From an uncultured Pelagibacteraceae bacterium (GTDB lineage: Bacteria > Pseudomonadota > Alphaproteobacteria > Pelagibacterales > Pelagibacteraceae), in contig CACNXU010000002.1 of NCBI GenBank assembly GCA_902624585.1, positions 1 to 58,981 of the forward strand: a stretch of DNA of 58,981 bases, in the 5' to 3' direction. This document shows, one piece after another, positions 19,378-31,517 of the stretch. The notes beneath the pieces are model-generated. The model saw only the letters and a list, made by a program, of their open reading frames with translations, searched no databases and was not told where the DNA came from. Each line of letters opens with the position of its first letter. Position 1 is the first letter of the stretch. The position numbers were made by a program, and so were the translations under genes.

Positions 19378-21956
19378 TAAATCAAATTATCATCAATTTT
19401 GATCGAAGAAACAACTTTTTCTTCCCCTGACAACTTGATTATTCTGACACCTTGGGTGTTTCTACTAGCAGTTCTAATTTCTTTTACCGCAACTCTTATA
19501 ACTCTGCCTTTATTAGTAGAAATTAAAATTTCATCTCCCTCATAGACTGGAAATGAGGAAGTGATATTACCATTTCTTGGTGAATTAACGATTCCTATAA
19601 TTCCTTTCCCCCCCCTATTTGTAACTCTATAATCTATATGAGATGTTTTTTTTCCATAACCATTTTCACTTATTGATAAGACAAATTTCTCTTTTGCTTT
19701 TATTTCAGATTTTTCATCTTTTGATTTTTTTCCATTATTTTTTGTTTTATAATTATCTATTACAGACAAAGATACAATTTGATCATTTGGGGCAAGTTCT
19801 ATCCCTTTAATTCCTTTAGATGATCTTCCTTTAAATACTCTTAATTTTTTGGCCTCAAATCTTATACATTTCCCAAAATTAGTGCTTAAAATTATATCTT
19901 GATCATCTTTACATATTTTTACACCAACAATTTTATCATTATTATCTAATTTCATTGCTATTTTACCCGAAGCATTAATCGATGAAAAATCTTCCAAACT
20001 ATTTTTTCTCACTTTTCCATGTGCTGTTGCAAAAATTATTTGATAATTTTTTAGGTCTGTTTCATCTTCAGGCATTGGCATTATTGAAGTTATTGCCTGG
20101 TGACTCTTTAAAGGTAATATATTAAATAAAGACTTACCTTTAGATGATGATGAGCCCTCTGGAATCTTCCACGCTTTAATCTTGTAAACTAAACCCTCAG
20201 TAGAAAAGAAGAGAACTGCGGTATGAGTATTTACTGATAATGTTTGAACAACAGAGTCTTGATCTCTAGTTGTTATACCTGATTTTCCCTTACCACCTCT
20301 TTTTTGCTTTTTAACTCCATCTAAAGAACCTCTTTTTATGTATCCTTGTAATGTAACTGTAATTATTACTGATTGTTTTTGGATAGTTTCTTCAATATCG
20401 TAATTTAAAACAGCATCAATAATTTTAGTTCTTCTTGGTACAGCAAATTTTTCTTTGATATTTTTTAACTCTTCACTTATTACTTTTAAAAGTTCTTTTT
20501 TTGAAGAAATAATTTTTTTATATTTAGCTATTAGTTCAGCTAATTTTTTAATTTCAATTTCAATTTCATTTATTCCTAATGCAGTCAATTTTTGAAGTCT
20601 TAATTCTAAAATAGCTAAAACTTGTGGTTCAGATAAAGAGTAAAGATTTTTACCCTTTTTTTCCTCTACTAAAGAAATTAATTTTTGTGATTTATTTACT
20701 TTCCATTTAGTTTTTAGAATTGACATTTTTGCATCATCAGGATTTTTAGATGATCGAATAATTTTTATTATTTTATCTAAATTTTCAACTGAAACTGATA
20801 ATCCTATTAGTATATGAGCACGTTCTTCTGCTTTCCGAAGATCATATTTGGTTTTCTTGATTACTACATCTTCTCTAAAAGTTAAAAAATTGGATAAAAA
20901 ATCTTTTAGGTTGCAAGTTTGAGGTTTTCCTTCAACAATTGCTAAAGTATTAAAACCAAATGAACTCTCTATTTGAGTATTTTTATATAATTGTCTCTTT
21001 ATGGTTTCTGGTTCTACACCGTTTCTTAAATCAATTGCTACCCTTATACCTTCTCTGTTAGACTCGTCTCTAATATCTCTTATTCCCTCTATTTTTTTTT
21101 CTCTTACTAACTGAGCGATCCTCTCGTTTAAAACAGATTTATTAACTTGATATGGTATTGAAGTTATTACCAGTCTTTCACGTCCATTTTTTTGTTGTTC
21201 AATAGAGATTTCACCTCTTATTTTAAAGGATCCTCTTCCATTGTTATAGCCTTGTTTAATTATATCTTTACCTATAATTACACCACCAGTCGGAAAATCT
21301 GGACCAGGTATATGTTTCATTAACTCTCTAATCTTAATATCTTTATTATCTATTAAGGCCAAAGTTCCATTTATAATTTCACCTAAATTGTGAGGAGGTA
21401 TACTTGTTGCCATACCAACAGCAATACCACCAGCTCCATTTACTAATAAATTTGGAAACTGTGCTGGTAAAACACCAGGTTCTTTCTCAGTTTCGTCGTA
21501 ATTGCTTTTGAAAGTAATTGTGTTTTTTTCAATATCATCAATCAGATATTGAGAAACTTTCGACAAACGAGTTTCTGTATATCTCATTGCTGCAGCAGGA
21601 TCGCCATCTATAGAGCCAAAATTTCCTTGACCTTGAATTAATGGTAAACTCATAGAAAAATCTTGAACCATTCTAACTAAAGCATCATAAACAGATTGAT
21701 CACCGTGAGGGTGATATTTACCAATAACGTCTCCGACTATTCTTGCAGATTTTCTAAATTGTTTAGACCAATCATATCCGCCCTTATACATTGCATATAA
21801 AATTCTTCTATGAACTGGTTTTAATCCATCTCTTACATCAGGAAGAGCTCTACTAACAATTACGCTCATTGCATAAGATAGATATGATGAGCTCATCTCA
21901 TCATGCATTGAGATTAATTTTATATTTTTATCTTTAAACTCTTCAGTATTTTTCAT
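19377..21956 (-). CDS. gyrA: DNA gyrase subunit A
   Basis: [35 protein letters not shown]-terminal beta-pinwheel repeats. Confidence 0.98.
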   Translation of the reverse strand: MKNTEEFKDKNIKLISMHDEMSSSYLSYAMSVIVSRALPDVRDGLKPVHRRILYAMYKGGYDWSKQFRKSARIVGDVIGKYHPHGDQSVYDALVRMVQDFSMSLPLIQGQGNFGSIDGDPAAAMRYTETRLSKVSQYLIDDIEKNTITFKSNYDETEKEPGVLPAQFPNLLVNGAGGIAVGMATSIPPHNLGEIINGTLALIDNKDIKIRELMKHIPGPDFPTGGVIIGKDIIKQGYNNGRGSFKIRGEISIEQQKNGRERLVITSIPYQVNKSVLNERIAQLVREKKIEGIRDIRDESNREGIRVAIDLRNGVEPETIKRQLYKNTQIESSFGFNTLAIVEGKPQTCNLKDFLSNFLTFREDVVIKKTKYDLRKAEERAHILIGLSVSVENLDKIIKIIRSSKNPDDAKMSILKTKWKVNKSQKLISLVEEKKGKNLYSLSEPQVLAILELRLQKLTALGINEIEIEIKKLAELIAKYKKIISSKKELLKVISEELKNIKEKFAVPRRTKIIDAVLNYDIEETIQKQSVIITVTLQGYIKRGSLDGVKKQKRGGKGKSGITTRDQDSVVQTLSVNTHTAVLFFSTEGLVYKIKAWKIPEGSSSSKGKSLFNILPLKSHQAITSIMPMPEDETDLKNYQIIFATAHGKVRKNSLEDFSSINASGKIAMKLDNNDKIVGVKICKDDQDIILSTNFGKCIRFEAKKLRVFKGRSSKGIKGIELAPNDQIVSLSVIDNYKTKNNGKKSKDEKSEIKAKEKFVLSISENGYGKKTSHIDYRVTNRGGKGIIGIVNSPRNGNITSSFPVYEGDEILISTNKGRVIRVAVKEIRTASRNTQGVRIIKLSGEEKVVSSIKIDDNLI

Positions 21957-21961
21957 AGAAA

Positions 21962-22411
21962 TTAAAATGGAATTTCATCGTCCATATCTGAAGCTTGTGA
22001 AGAATCCTCATTGATATCTTGTTGTGTTGTGTCATTTTGAATTCCACCACCAGAATTACCTGCACCCAACATTGTAAGAGAAGAATTATATCCTTGTATA
22101 ACTATTTCAGTTGAGTATTTATCTTGTCCTGATTGTTCATCTTTCCATTTTCTTGTTGTAAGCTGTCCTTCAATATAAACTTGAGCACCTTTTTTTAAAT
22201 ATTGTTGGACAACATTTACTAAACCTTCGTTAAATACAACTACACGGTGCCATTCAGTTTTCTCTTTTTTTTCTCCTGTGTTTTTATCTTTCCAGGATTG
22301 ACTTGTTGCAAGGCTTAATCTGGCAACGCTTTTTCCATTTACCATTTGCTTAATTTCTGGATCTGCGCCCAAACGACCAATTAATAATACTTTATTTAAA
22401 CTTCCAGCCAT
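21962..22411 (-). CDS. ssb: Single-stranded DNA-binding protein
   Basis: OB fold ([14 protein letters not shown]...WHRVVVF) and acidic C-terminal tail DMDDEIPF. Confidence 0.97.
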   Translation of the reverse strand: MAGSLNKVLLIGRLGADPEIKQMVNGKSVARLSLATSQSWKDKNTGEKKEKTEWHRVVVFNEGLVNVVQQYLKKGAQVYIEGQLTTRKWKDEQSGQDKYSTEIVIQGYNSSLTMLGAGNSGGGIQNDTTQQDINEDSSQASDMDDEIPF

Positions 22412-22499
22412 AATATTTAATATTTGTTAAATTAGTTAATTAGAATTATATCACAATTCTTCTGAATATTAATTTTATTAACTCAAAGCAACTAAAATT

Positions 22500-25352
22500 A
22501 TGATGAAAAAGATAGTTATTAAGGGCGCTAAAGAACATAATTTGAAGAATGTTACTGTAGAGATTCCAAAAGACAAATTTGTGGTCATAACAGGTCTATC
22601 TGGATCTGGAAAATCATCATTAGCTTTCGATACCATCTATGCAGAGGGTCAAAGAAGGTATGTAGAGAGTTTATCTGCCTATGCGCGTCAATTTTTAGAT
22701 AAAATGAAAAAACCCAATGTTGATTTAATTGAGGGATTAAGTCCAGCTATTGCAATAGAACAAAAAAACACCTCAAAAAACCCAAGGTCTACTGTAGCAA
22801 CTGTAACTGAAATTTACGACTATATGAGAGTGTTATATGCTAGAGCGGGAATTCCATATTCTCCATTTACAGGAAAACCAATAACCTCTCAAACAATTAC
22901 ACAGATAGTAGATTTAGTTAAAAAATTACCAAAAAAATCAACAATATATATTTATGCTCCAGTAGTAAGAGGTCGTAAGGGTGAATATAAAAAAGATATT
23001 TTAAGTTACAAAAGAAGAGGTTTTAGAAAAATTAAAATTGACAATATTTTATATGATATAGAAAAATCACCCAATCTAGATAAAAAAATTAAACACGATA
23101 TTTCAATCTTGGTCGATAGAATAGTTTTAAATTCAAAACTTGGTAATAGGTTAGCTGAAAGTATTGAAACAGCTGTAAATTTAGCTAATGGTTTAGTTTT
23201 TGTAGAATATGAAGACGAAACACTTCCTCAAAAATTTAGAAAAATTGAAAAATTAATTTACTCAACCAAATTTGCTTGCCCCGAGAGTGGTTTTACAATC
23301 GAAGAAATTGAGCCAAGACTTTTTTCATTTAACAGTCCTTACGGAGCTTGTGAAGAATGTGAGGGAATAGGGATGAAACTAAATGTTGATCCAAATTTAG
23401 TCATTCCCGATGAAAGAAAAAGTTTAGCAGATGGAGCAATTGAACCTTGGTCAAAATCAACTACATTATATTATGCACAAACTTTAGCATCTTTAGCTAA
23501 ACATTATGGTTTTTCTTTAGATGAAAAATGGAAAAAATTACCAAAAAAAATTAAGGATATTATTCTTTATGGTTCTGATGAAGATGAAATTAAATTTAAT
23601 TATGATGATGGTTACGAGAAATATTCTTACAAAAAAACTTTTGAAGGCGTAATTAATAATCTAGAAAGAAGATTTTTAGAATCTGATAGTGAATGGAAAA
23701 GAGAGGCAATTGCAGAATATCAATCTGATACACCTTGTGAAGCATGTAACGGTGATAGGCTAAAAGAAGAAGCTTTATGTGTAAAAATTAATAATCTTAA
23801 CATCAGTGAAGTGACAAAAAAATCAATCTTGGATGCTGCTGAATGGTTTAAAAGTCTAGATAAAAATCTAGATAAAAGGCAATTCAAAATAGCAGAGCAT
23901 GTTTTAAAAGAAATAAATGAAAGGTTAAATTTTCTTTTAAATGTTGGCTTAGATTATCTTACTCTATCAAGAGAGTCCGGTACATTATCAGGTGGAGAAG
24001 CGCAAAGAATAAGATTAGCTTCACAGATAGGATCTGGTTTAACAGGTGTGTTGTATGTTTTAGATGAACCTTCAATTGGATTACATCAAAAAGACAACGT
24101 AAAGCTTATTAATGCTTTAAAAAGATTACGAGATCTTGGTAATACTGTAATAGTAGTTGAACACGATACTGAAACTATGGAAAATGCTGATCATATAATT
24201 GATCTAGGTCCTGAAGCTGGAAGTAATGGTGGTCAAATCACTTCACAAGGTTCTTATGAGGAAATTAAAAAAGATAAAAATAGTATAACTGGTCAATATC
24301 TTTCTAATAAAAAAACCATTGAAATTCCAAAAATAAGAAGACTAGCAAAAAATGGAAGATTTGTAGAAATTAATGGAGCAAGTGGAAATAACTTAAACAA
24401 TGTTAATCTTAAAATACCTACTGGTACTTTTACATGTGTAACCGGTGTTTCAGGCAGTGGTAAATCAACATTAATATTACAAACTTTATTTCATGCTTTA
24501 AATTTAACTTTAAATAATAAAGCTAAAAAAGCACCAAAATCTTTTAAAGGTTATAAAGGAGTAGAATTAATTGATAAAATTATTGATATAGATCAATCGC
24601 CTATTGGAAGAACTCCTAGATCAAACCCTGCTACATATACAGGCGCGTTCGGTCCTATAAGAGATTGGTTTACAAGTTTACCTGAGTCAAAAACAAGAGG
24701 TTATAAACCTGGAAGATTTTCTTTTAATGTTAGAGGTGGAAGATGTGAGGCATGTGAAGGTGATGGTGTAATTACATACGAAATGCATTTTTTACCAGAT
24801 GTTTATATACAGTGTGATGAATGCAAAGGAACAAGATATAACAAAGAAACTTTGGAAATTAAATTCAAAGGCAAAAGTATTGCAGACGTTTTAGATATGT
24901 CAGTTGATGAAGGTTGTGAATATTTTGAAAATATTTCAAATATCAAAACAAAATTGTTAACTTTAAAAAAAGTTGGATTAGGTTATATAAAAATAGGTCA
25001 GCAAGCTACTACTCTCTCTGGAGGTGAGGCACAAAGAATTAAACTTGCGAAAGAACTCTCAAAAAGATCTACCGGTAGAACTATGTATATTTTAGATGAA
25101 CCAACAACAGGTTTACATCAACATGATATTAAAAAACTTTTAGAAATACTTCATACATTTGTAAAACTTGGAAATACCGTTGTTGTAATTGAGCATAATT
25201 TAGATGTAATTAAAACAGCTGATTATATTGTCGATATGGGACCTGAGGGTGGCGTTAAAGGTGGTAATATTGTCGCCGAAGGTAAACCAGAGGAAGTATG
25301 TAAAGTTAAAGAGAGTTTTACAGGCCAATTTTTAAGACCTTTACTTAATTAA
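22500..25352 (+). CDS. uvrA: Excinuclease ABC subunit A
   Basis: Two ABC modules ([46 protein letters not shown]), Zn-finger CEACEGDG, two LSGGEAQRI motifs. Confidence 0.98.
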   Translation: MMKKIVIKGAKEHNLKNVTVEIPKDKFVVITGLSGSGKSSLAFDTIYAEGQRRYVESLSAYARQFLDKMKKPNVDLIEGLSPAIAIEQKNTSKNPRSTVATVTEIYDYMRVLYARAGIPYSPFTGKPITSQTITQIVDLVKKLPKKSTIYIYAPVVRGRKGEYKKDILSYKRRGFRKIKIDNILYDIEKSPNLDKKIKHDISILVDRIVLNSKLGNRLAESIETAVNLANGLVFVEYEDETLPQKFRKIEKLIYSTKFACPESGFTIEEIEPRLFSFNSPYGACEECEGIGMKLNVDPNLVIPDERKSLADGAIEPWSKSTTLYYAQTLASLAKHYGFSLDEKWKKLPKKIKDIILYGSDEDEIKFNYDDGYEKYSYKKTFEGVINNLERRFLESDSEWKREAIAEYQSDTPCEACNGDRLKEEALCVKINNLNISEVTKKSILDAAEWFKSLDKNLDKRQFKIAEHVLKEINERLNFLLNVGLDYLTLSRESGTLSGGEAQRIRLASQIGSGLTGVLYVLDEPSIGLHQKDNVKLINALKRLRDLGNTVIVVEHDTETMENADHIIDLGPEAGSNGGQITSQGSYEEIKKDKNSITGQYLSNKKTIEIPKIRRLAKNGRFVEINGASGNNLNNVNLKIPTGTFTCVTGVSGSGKSTLILQTLFHALNLTLNNKAKKAPKSFKGYKGVELIDKIIDIDQSPIGRTPRSNPATYTGAFGPIRDWFTSLPESKTRGYKPGRFSFNVRGGRCEACEGDGVITYEMHFLPDVYIQCDECKGTRYNKETLEIKFKGKSIADVLDMSVDEGCEYFENISNIKTKLLTLKKVGLGYIKIGQQATTLSGGEAQRIKLAKELSKRSTGRTMYILDEPTTGLHQHDIKKLLEILHTFVKLGNTVVVIEHNLDVIKTADYIVDMGPEGGVKGGNIVAEGKPEEVCKVKESFTGQFLRPLLN

Positions 25353-25474
25353 TTATTAAATTACCTTTTTTTAAATTTCTTGATAATCATTGGAATTATT
25401 TAAATAAAATTACATTATTATTGAAAAATCAGAGAAATTACTTAATAAAGATCTAGAAATTATTAAAAGTTATT

Positions 25475-25615
25475 ATGTTAAATAAAATAAATAAATTTAT
25501 TTTTAAAAAAAAAACCAATAAATATTTGATAATGGGAAGTTTCTCGTTTTTTTTTATTAAGGGTTTAATTTGGCTAGGGATATTTTTTTTCGCTGGTTTT
25601 AATTTAATAAATTAA
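25475..25615 (+). CDS. 46-aa small membrane protein MLNKINKFIFKKKTNKYLIMGSFSFFFIKGLIWLGIFFFAGFNLIN
   Basis: Frame checked codon by codon from ATG to TAA; basic N-terminus and one TM segment; below the ORF-track size cutoff. Confidence 0.55.
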   Translation: MLNKINKFIFKKKTNKYLIMGSFSFFFIKGLIWLGIFFFAGFNLIN

Positions 25616-25625
25616 AAATTAATGA

Positions 25626-26039
25626 ATGAATGATCAATTAAATAACAATTCTGAATTTAAAATTTTTGGAACTACGATAGAAACATTTTCTGTATTTTAT
25701 GGAACTTTTTTAGTTTTTTGGGGAGTAATTGTAAGTTTTATAAGTGGAAGTACTTCTTTAACATCTTTTATTCCATCTTTAATAGGTTTGCCAATACTAA
25801 TCTTTTCAAATTTATCTATTAAATTTACTCACAAAAAAAAACTCTTTATGCATATCGTAGTTTTTTTTGGTTTAATAGCTTTTCTGGGAGGTTTAGACTT
25901 TTTAAGATCTATTTTAGGTGGAACACTTTTTCAAAATTTTTGGGCTGATGTTTCAAAGTTAATATTATTAACTACAGGTGGATATTTCTTATATCAATGT
26001 ATAAGTTCATTTATATTTGCTAGGAAAAATAAAAATTAG
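25626..26039 (+). CDS. Hypothetical membrane protein (about four TM segments)
   Basis: Intact ORF with several hydrophobic segments, 10 bp downstream of the 46-aa ORF. Confidence 0.6.
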   Translation: MNDQLNNNSEFKIFGTTIETFSVFYGTFLVFWGVIVSFISGSTSLTSFIPSLIGLPILIFSNLSIKFTHKKKLFMHIVVFFGLIAFLGGLDFLRSILGGTLFQNFWADVSKLILLTTGGYFLYQCISSFIFARKNKN

Positions 26040-26044
26040 GTCTA

Positions 26045-26635
26045 TTAATCTAAAAGGGATTCTACATATTCCCAGTTAATTAGATTATCTACAAATTTAT
26101 CCAAGTATTCTGGTCTTCTATTTCTATAATCGATATAATAAGAGTGCTCCCAAACATCACAACCTAGGATTGGTTTCATATTATCAATTAGTGGATTAGA
26201 TGCGTTTGCGGTTTTTGTTACAACAAGCTTACCGTTGTTAATTGAGAGCCAACACCATCCAGAACCAAATTGTGTAATTCCCGCTTGTTTAAATTCGGCT
26301 TTAAATTTATCTATACTTCCAAAATCTGAAACAATTCTTTTTTCAAGTTTTGAAGGCATGTTTCCACCACCTTTTGGTTTCATGCATTTCCAAAAAAGGT
26401 TATGATTCCAATGTTGACTGGCATTATTAAATATTCCAGCTTTAGAAGTGTCTTTAGAACTATTTAAAATAATATCTTCAAGTGACATCTCTGCCATTTC
26501 TGTATCTTTTATGAAATTATTTAGATTAGTAATATATGTTTGATGATGCTTTCCGTGGTGAAGATCTAAGGTTTCTTCAGACATAATTGGCGATAAAGCA
26601 TCCTTTGAATAATCTAATTTTGGTAATTCATGCAT
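26045..26635 (-). CDS. sodB: Superoxide dismutase (Fe/Mn)
   Basis: LDLHHGKHHQTYITNLN, FNNASQHWNHNLFWKCM, DVWEHSYYIDYRNRRPEYL. Confidence 0.96.
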   Translation of the reverse strand: MHELPKLDYSKDALSPIMSEETLDLHHGKHHQTYITNLNNFIKDTEMAEMSLEDIILNSSKDTSKAGIFNNASQHWNHNLFWKCMKPKGGGNMPSKLEKRIVSDFGSIDKFKAEFKQAGITQFGSGWCWLSINNGKLVVTKTANASNPLIDNMKPILGCDVWEHSYYIDYRNRRPEYLDKFVDNLINWEYVESLLD

Positions 26636-26689
26636 AAAATTTAAAATATAAAATCTTTTAATCTATTTTAGCTATTAATTCAAATACAT

Positions 26690-28651
26690 TTAATATTTTA
26701 ATTCTTTTAAATTTTTAAATTGATACAAAGACTCTGGATTTACTAAAGCCTCTTTATTTTTTATTTTTTTACCTTCAATAATATTTTTAACACTTAATTC
26801 TACAATTTTTCCACTCTTTGTCCTGGGTATATCATTTATACTAATAATTTTTTTTGGAACATGTCTAGGTGATGCATTTTTTCTGATTTTTAATTTTAAT
26901 TTCTTTATTAGATTCTCATTTAATTGATATTTTGGATTTAAAATTACAAATAATATAATTCTGATATCATTATCCCAGGATTGTCCAACAACTAAAGACT
27001 CTTTAATTTCTTTAAATTGTTCTATTTCAGAATAGATTTCAGCTGTACCAAGTCTTACGCCACCAGGATTTAAAGTAGTATCTGACCTACCATAAATTAC
27101 AAAGCCTTTATTATTTGTTATTTTTGCATAATCTCCATGATGCCATATATTTTTATATTTATTAAAATATGTTTTTTTAAATTTTTCATCATTGTGATCG
27201 TTCCAAAATCTCAATGGAATTGAAGGAAAAGGATTCACACAAACAAGTTCACCTTTCTGATTTAAGACTGATTTTCCTTTCTCATTAAATACCCGAACAT
27301 CCATACCTAATCCTTTACACTGAATTTCGCCAGAATAAACAGATTGGTATAAATTACCTAAAACAAAGCAAGAAACAATATCTGTACCGCCTGAGATAGA
27401 TGCTAAATGTAGATTTGTTTTAATATTTTTATACACATAATTAAAGCTATTCTCTGACAAAGGAGATCCTGTCGAACAAATTGTTCTTAGTCTTGAAAGC
27501 TTATAAATATTTTTATAATTTTTTTTTGTTTTTCTTAATGTATCGATATACTTTGCACTAACGCCCAACAATGTTATTTTTTCTTTGTTAGCAATTTTCA
27601 AAAGCAAATCTTTATTTTTAAACAATGGAAAACCATCGAATAAAACAATCGATGCTTTTGAGGCTAAAACTGAAATCAACCAATTCCACATCATCCACCC
27701 ACAAGTAGTAAAATAAAAAACGTTGTCATTTTCTTTTATATCACAATGCAACTGGTGTTCTTTTAGATGTTGCAAAAGTACTCCACCACTTTTGTGACAA
27801 ATACATTTAGGTTTACCAGTGGTTCCACTAGAGTAAAGAATTGACAAATCATGTTCGAAATCAAATTGATAATACTTAATAACTGGAAATTTTTTTTTGA
27901 TTAAATTTTTCCAGTTATATGTTTTGATTTTGTTGAATTTTGGAAGTTTTTTTAAATTTGGTTGTCCTGGATATTTTGAAATTACTACATGTTTTATTGA
28001 AGGAATTTTTTTTACAATTTCAGGAACTCTTTCCAATACGTTAATTTTTTTTCCTGCATAAAAGTATTTATCAGTAACAATTAAAACTTTAGGTTTAATT
28101 TGAGAAAATCTCTCAACTATACCATTAACTCCAAAATCTGGGGAACATGACGACCATATGGCTCCAATAGCAACCGTTCCTAAAAAAGCCTCAACTGTTT
28201 CAGAAGTATTAGGCATATAAGCCGCTACTCTATCTTTAGATTTTATATTTATTTTTTTTAAAAAATAAGAGATATTTTTTACATTTTTATTCAATTGTTT
28301 CCAACTTCTGGTCTCACGAAAACCATTTTCACTTATAAAGGTTATAGCCTTTTCTTCTGTATTCTTTGACAATAAGTTTTCGCAAAAATTCAATTTGGAA
28401 TTTGGTAGAAAAATATTTTTAAAGAATTTTTTTGACTTTTTAATTTTTTTATTACTTTTAATACCTTTAACTTTTGAAAAATCCCAAACACTTTCCCAAA
28501 AATCTTCAGGATTATTGACTGACCATTTATGAATATTTTCGTAATTTCCTTTAAATTTTCTTGAATATCGATCAGATAAAAAATTTTCAAATTTAAATAA
28601 GTTTGAATTTTTTTTTAATTTATTTGATGGATCCCAAATTTTCTTATTCAT
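26690..28651 (-). CDS. Acetoacetyl-CoA synthetase
   Basis: ANL superfamily motif LYSSGTTGKPKCICH; full-length resemblance to acetoacetate-CoA ligase (WSVNNPEDFWESVWDFSKVKG); C-terminal PRTKSGKIVE. Confidence 0.9.
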   Translation of the reverse strand: MNKKIWDPSNKLKKNSNLFKFENFLSDRYSRKFKGNYENIHKWSVNNPEDFWESVWDFSKVKGIKSNKKIKKSKKFFKNIFLPNSKLNFCENLLSKNTEEKAITFISENGFRETRSWKQLNKNVKNISYFLKKINIKSKDRVAAYMPNTSETVEAFLGTVAIGAIWSSCSPDFGVNGIVERFSQIKPKVLIVTDKYFYAGKKINVLERVPEIVKKIPSIKHVVISKYPGQPNLKKLPKFNKIKTYNWKNLIKKKFPVIKYYQFDFEHDLSILYSSGTTGKPKCICHKSGGVLLQHLKEHQLHCDIKENDNVFYFTTCGWMMWNWLISVLASKASIVLFDGFPLFKNKDLLLKIANKEKITLLGVSAKYIDTLRKTKKNYKNIYKLSRLRTICSTGSPLSENSFNYVYKNIKTNLHLASISGGTDIVSCFVLGNLYQSVYSGEIQCKGLGMDVRVFNEKGKSVLNQKGELVCVNPFPSIPLRFWNDHNDEKFKKTYFNKYKNIWHHGDYAKITNNKGFVIYGRSDTTLNPGGVRLGTAEIYSEIEQFKEIKESLVVGQSWDNDIRIILFVILNPKYQLNENLIKKLKLKIRKNASPRHVPKKIISINDIPRTKSGKIVELSVKNIIEGKKIKNKEALVNPESLYQFKNLKELKY

Positions 28652-28711
28652 AAAAAATCACATTAAACTCTTTATTATAATGTAATTTTTAAATATTAGT
28701 TATTAATTTTA

Positions 28712-29602
28712 TTATTTTTGAATGTCTTCTCTTAAGACTGTTTTTTGAGAAACTCTTAATCTTACTAAAACAGTATTAGCTATATAAATAGAAGAATAAG
28801 TTCCAAAAACAACACCAAGTATCATTGCAAGTGAAAATCCTTTTAATATCTCTCCACCAAATAAATAAATTGCTAGCAATGCAAGTAAAGTAGTAGCTGA
28901 CGTTATAATCGTTCTAGACAATGTTTCATTAATCGAAATATTAGTTAATTCAAAAATCTTAATATCTGAATATTTTCTTAAATTTTCACGAACACGATCA
29001 AATATTACTACAGTGTCATTCATAGAATATCCAACTATTGTTAAAACGGCTGCGATAATTGATAAATTTATTTCTAAACTAAATAACGAAAAGACCCCTA
29101 AAGTTACAATAACGTCATGAAACAACGCTAGAATTGCCCCTAAACTAAACTGCCACTCAAATCTTATCCATATATAAATAAGCATTAAGGTCAAAGCCAA
29201 GGATATTGCAATTACTCCTGATTTTAATAGTTCAGCACTTACTTTTGGACCAACATTCTCAACTCTTCTAAAATCATAGTTATTACCAAAGGATTTATCT
29301 AAATTTCTTTTAATTTCTTGAATAATATTTTTCTTATTGTCTTTATTTTCAAATTTAACAAGAAAATCAGTATCATTACCAAACTTTTTAACAGAAACGT
29401 CTCCTAAATCCATTTGGTTAAACCTATCTCTTAAAGAGCTAACATTGATGTTGGAATCTGATGCTCTCACTTCAATTAATATACCTCCTTTGAAATCAAT
29501 TCCAAAATTAAGTCCTTTAAAAATTAGTAATAATAATGAAACAAAAATTAAAAATGAAGATAAAAAATTAAAGTGGTTATAATATTTATTAAAAGCAATC
29601 AT
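28712..29602 (-). CDS. secF: Protein translocase subunit SecF
   Basis: GIDFKGGILIEVR; NDTVVIFDRVREN. Confidence 0.97.
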   Translation of the reverse strand: MIAFNKYYNHFNFLSSFLIFVSLLLLIFKGLNFGIDFKGGILIEVRASDSNINVSSLRDRFNQMDLGDVSVKKFGNDTDFLVKFENKDNKKNIIQEIKRNLDKSFGNNYDFRRVENVGPKVSAELLKSGVIAISLALTLMLIYIWIRFEWQFSLGAILALFHDVIVTLGVFSLFSLEINLSIIAAVLTIVGYSMNDTVVIFDRVRENLRKYSDIKIFELTNISINETLSRTIITSATTLLALLAIYLFGGEILKGFSLAMILGVVFGTYSSIYIANTVLVRLRVSQKTVLREDIQK

Positions 29603-31155
29603 TAAATTAATTTTTCCCTATGTTTATTTCTAGCAACATAGATACTCGTAAATAATCTTGCTATAAAATAAACTGAAAATAATGTTGTAAATATTCCAAC
29701 TCCTAAAGTAACAGCAAAACCTTTTACAGGTCCTGATCCCATAAAAAATAAAATAATTGCAGCTAATAATGTGGTAATATTAGCATCTAAAATAGCAGTT
29801 CTTGATTTAGTATAACCGCCATCAAAAGCTAAAATATTGTTAGTTTCGTCTTTTAATTCTTCTTTGATTCTCTCAAATATTAAAACATTAGCATCAACCG
29901 CCATACCGACAGTCAAAATAATTCCTGCAATACCCGGTAAAGTTAAAGTAGCTTCAAACAATGTCAAAACACCTAAAAGTATAAATAAATTAATTATAAG
30001 AGTTACATTAGTAATTAATCCAAAAAATTTATATTTAACAAACATAAAAATTATTACCAAAATAAATCCTATTGCTAAAGCTATCATTCCTGCATTAATT
30101 GAGTCTTGACCAAGGTCCGGACCTACTGTTCTTTCTTCGATTATTTCCAATGGTGCTGGTAATGCTCCCGATCTCAATAATAAAGCTAAATCTGTAGCAG
30201 ACTGAAAAGTAAATCCTCCACTTATTTGACCAGAACCACTTGCAATAGTATCTCTAACAACTGGAGCACTAATAATTTTACCGTCTAACACAATAGCTAA
30301 TTTTTTTCCAATACCTGTTGAAGTAGCTTTACCAAATCTTTTTGCACCTACTCTATCTAATGTAAAAGAAACAATAGTTTGATTTGTTTGTGGATCCATT
30401 TTTGGTTGAGCATCTAGTAAATTTTCACCACTAATTATTATTCTTTTACTAACCATAGCTTCGTCAAGTCCATTTTCAAATTTTATTTTTTCTATTCCAA
30501 AACGATCTGTTTCATCATTTGTTACAAATCTAAAAGTTAGATTAGCAGTTTTTCCAAGTAATGATTTAATCCTCATAGGATCATCTAAACCAGGAAGCTC
30601 TACTAAAATTCGATTGTTTCCTCTCTTAAGTATATTGGGCTCATTGGTACCAACTTCATCTACTCTTCTTCTAACTATTTCTATAGCTTGATCTTGAGAG
30701 GAGGTTTTAAGTTTAATTAAACCTTGTTTCGAAAAATTAACTTTAAAATTAAATCCTGTATCTTCAATTTCTAACTGATGAGATTTAAATCTTGGGTAAT
30801 ATGGATTAAGTTCACTATTTTCATCCTGAAAAACATCTAAGACAGATTGTTTTTCATTATCACTTACATTAAAAGATATATTTTGATTTTCTATTTTTAT
30901 ATTACTGATTTTGATATTCTTTTCTTTAAAATAGTTCCTGATTGTAGTAGTTAAGTTCTGCAATTTTTGCTCAATTACAGGTTCATTATCAATTTCAAGT
31001 AATAGATAAGATCCTCCCTGAAGATCTAATCCTAGATTAATTTTTTTATCAAAGAAACTATCATCAAATTTAAAAAGATTTGATAAAGAGATTAAAATAA
31101 ATAAAACTGAAAAAAAAATTATAAATATAATTCTTAACTTAGAGAAATAAAGCAC
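29602..31155 (-). CDS. secD: Protein translocase subunit SecD
   Basis: NLGLDLQGGSYLLLEID; GMAVDANVLIFERIKEEL. Confidence 0.97.
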   Translation of the reverse strand: MLYFSKLRIIFIIFFSVLFILISLSNLFKFDDSFFDKKINLGLDLQGGSYLLLEIDNEPVIEQKLQNLTTTIRNYFKEKNIKISNIKIENQNISFNVSDNEKQSVLDVFQDENSELNPYYPRFKSHQLEIEDTGFNFKVNFSKQGLIKLKTSSQDQAIEIVRRRVDEVGTNEPNILKRGNNRILVELPGLDDPMRIKSLLGKTANLTFRFVTNDETDRFGIEKIKFENGLDEAMVSKRIIISGENLLDAQPKMDPQTNQTIVSFTLDRVGAKRFGKATSTGIGKKLAIVLDGKIISAPVVRDTIASGSGQISGGFTFQSATDLALLLRSGALPAPLEIIEERTVGPDLGQDSINAGMIALAIGFILVIIFMFVKYKFFGLITNVTLIINLFILLGVLTLFEATLTLPGIAGIILTVGMAVDANVLIFERIKEELKDETNNILAFDGGYTKSRTAILDANITTLLAAIILFFMGSGPVKGFAVTLGVGIFTTLFSVYFIARLFTSIYVARNKHREKLI

Positions 31156-31168
31156 TTAACTAAAACAA

Positions 31169-31462
31169 TTATTTTTTAACTTCTTGAGTATTTGTATTTA
31201 CAAGACTTTGAATACCAGTTGATTTAACAATCTCTACTTTTACGTTTTCGGCAATTTCTACTTCAACTTTATCATTATCTATCAGTCTCTCAACTGTGCC
31301 TGTAATTCCACCAGAAGTGACGACCTTGTCCCCTCTCTTAAGGCTTTCAACCATTGCTTTATGTTCTTTAACTTTTTTTTGCTGTGGTCTGATTAAGAAA
31401 AAATAAAAAATAACAAAAATTAAAATTAACGGTATAAATTGCCCTATTCCTGAACCTTCCAT
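31169..31462 (-). CDS. yajC: Preprotein translocase subunit YajC
   Basis: FYFFLIRPQQKKVKEHKAMVESLKRGDKVVTSGGITGTV. Confidence 0.96.
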   Translation of the reverse strand: MEGSGIGQFIPLILIFVIFYFFLIRPQQKKVKEHKAMVESLKRGDKVVTSGGITGTVERLIDNDKVEVEIAENVKVEIVKSTGIQSLVNTNTQEVKK

Positions 31463-31517
31463 AAATCTCCTTATAAATTATGAGAATATTTATACTATCT
31501 ATTTAATTAAAACAACT

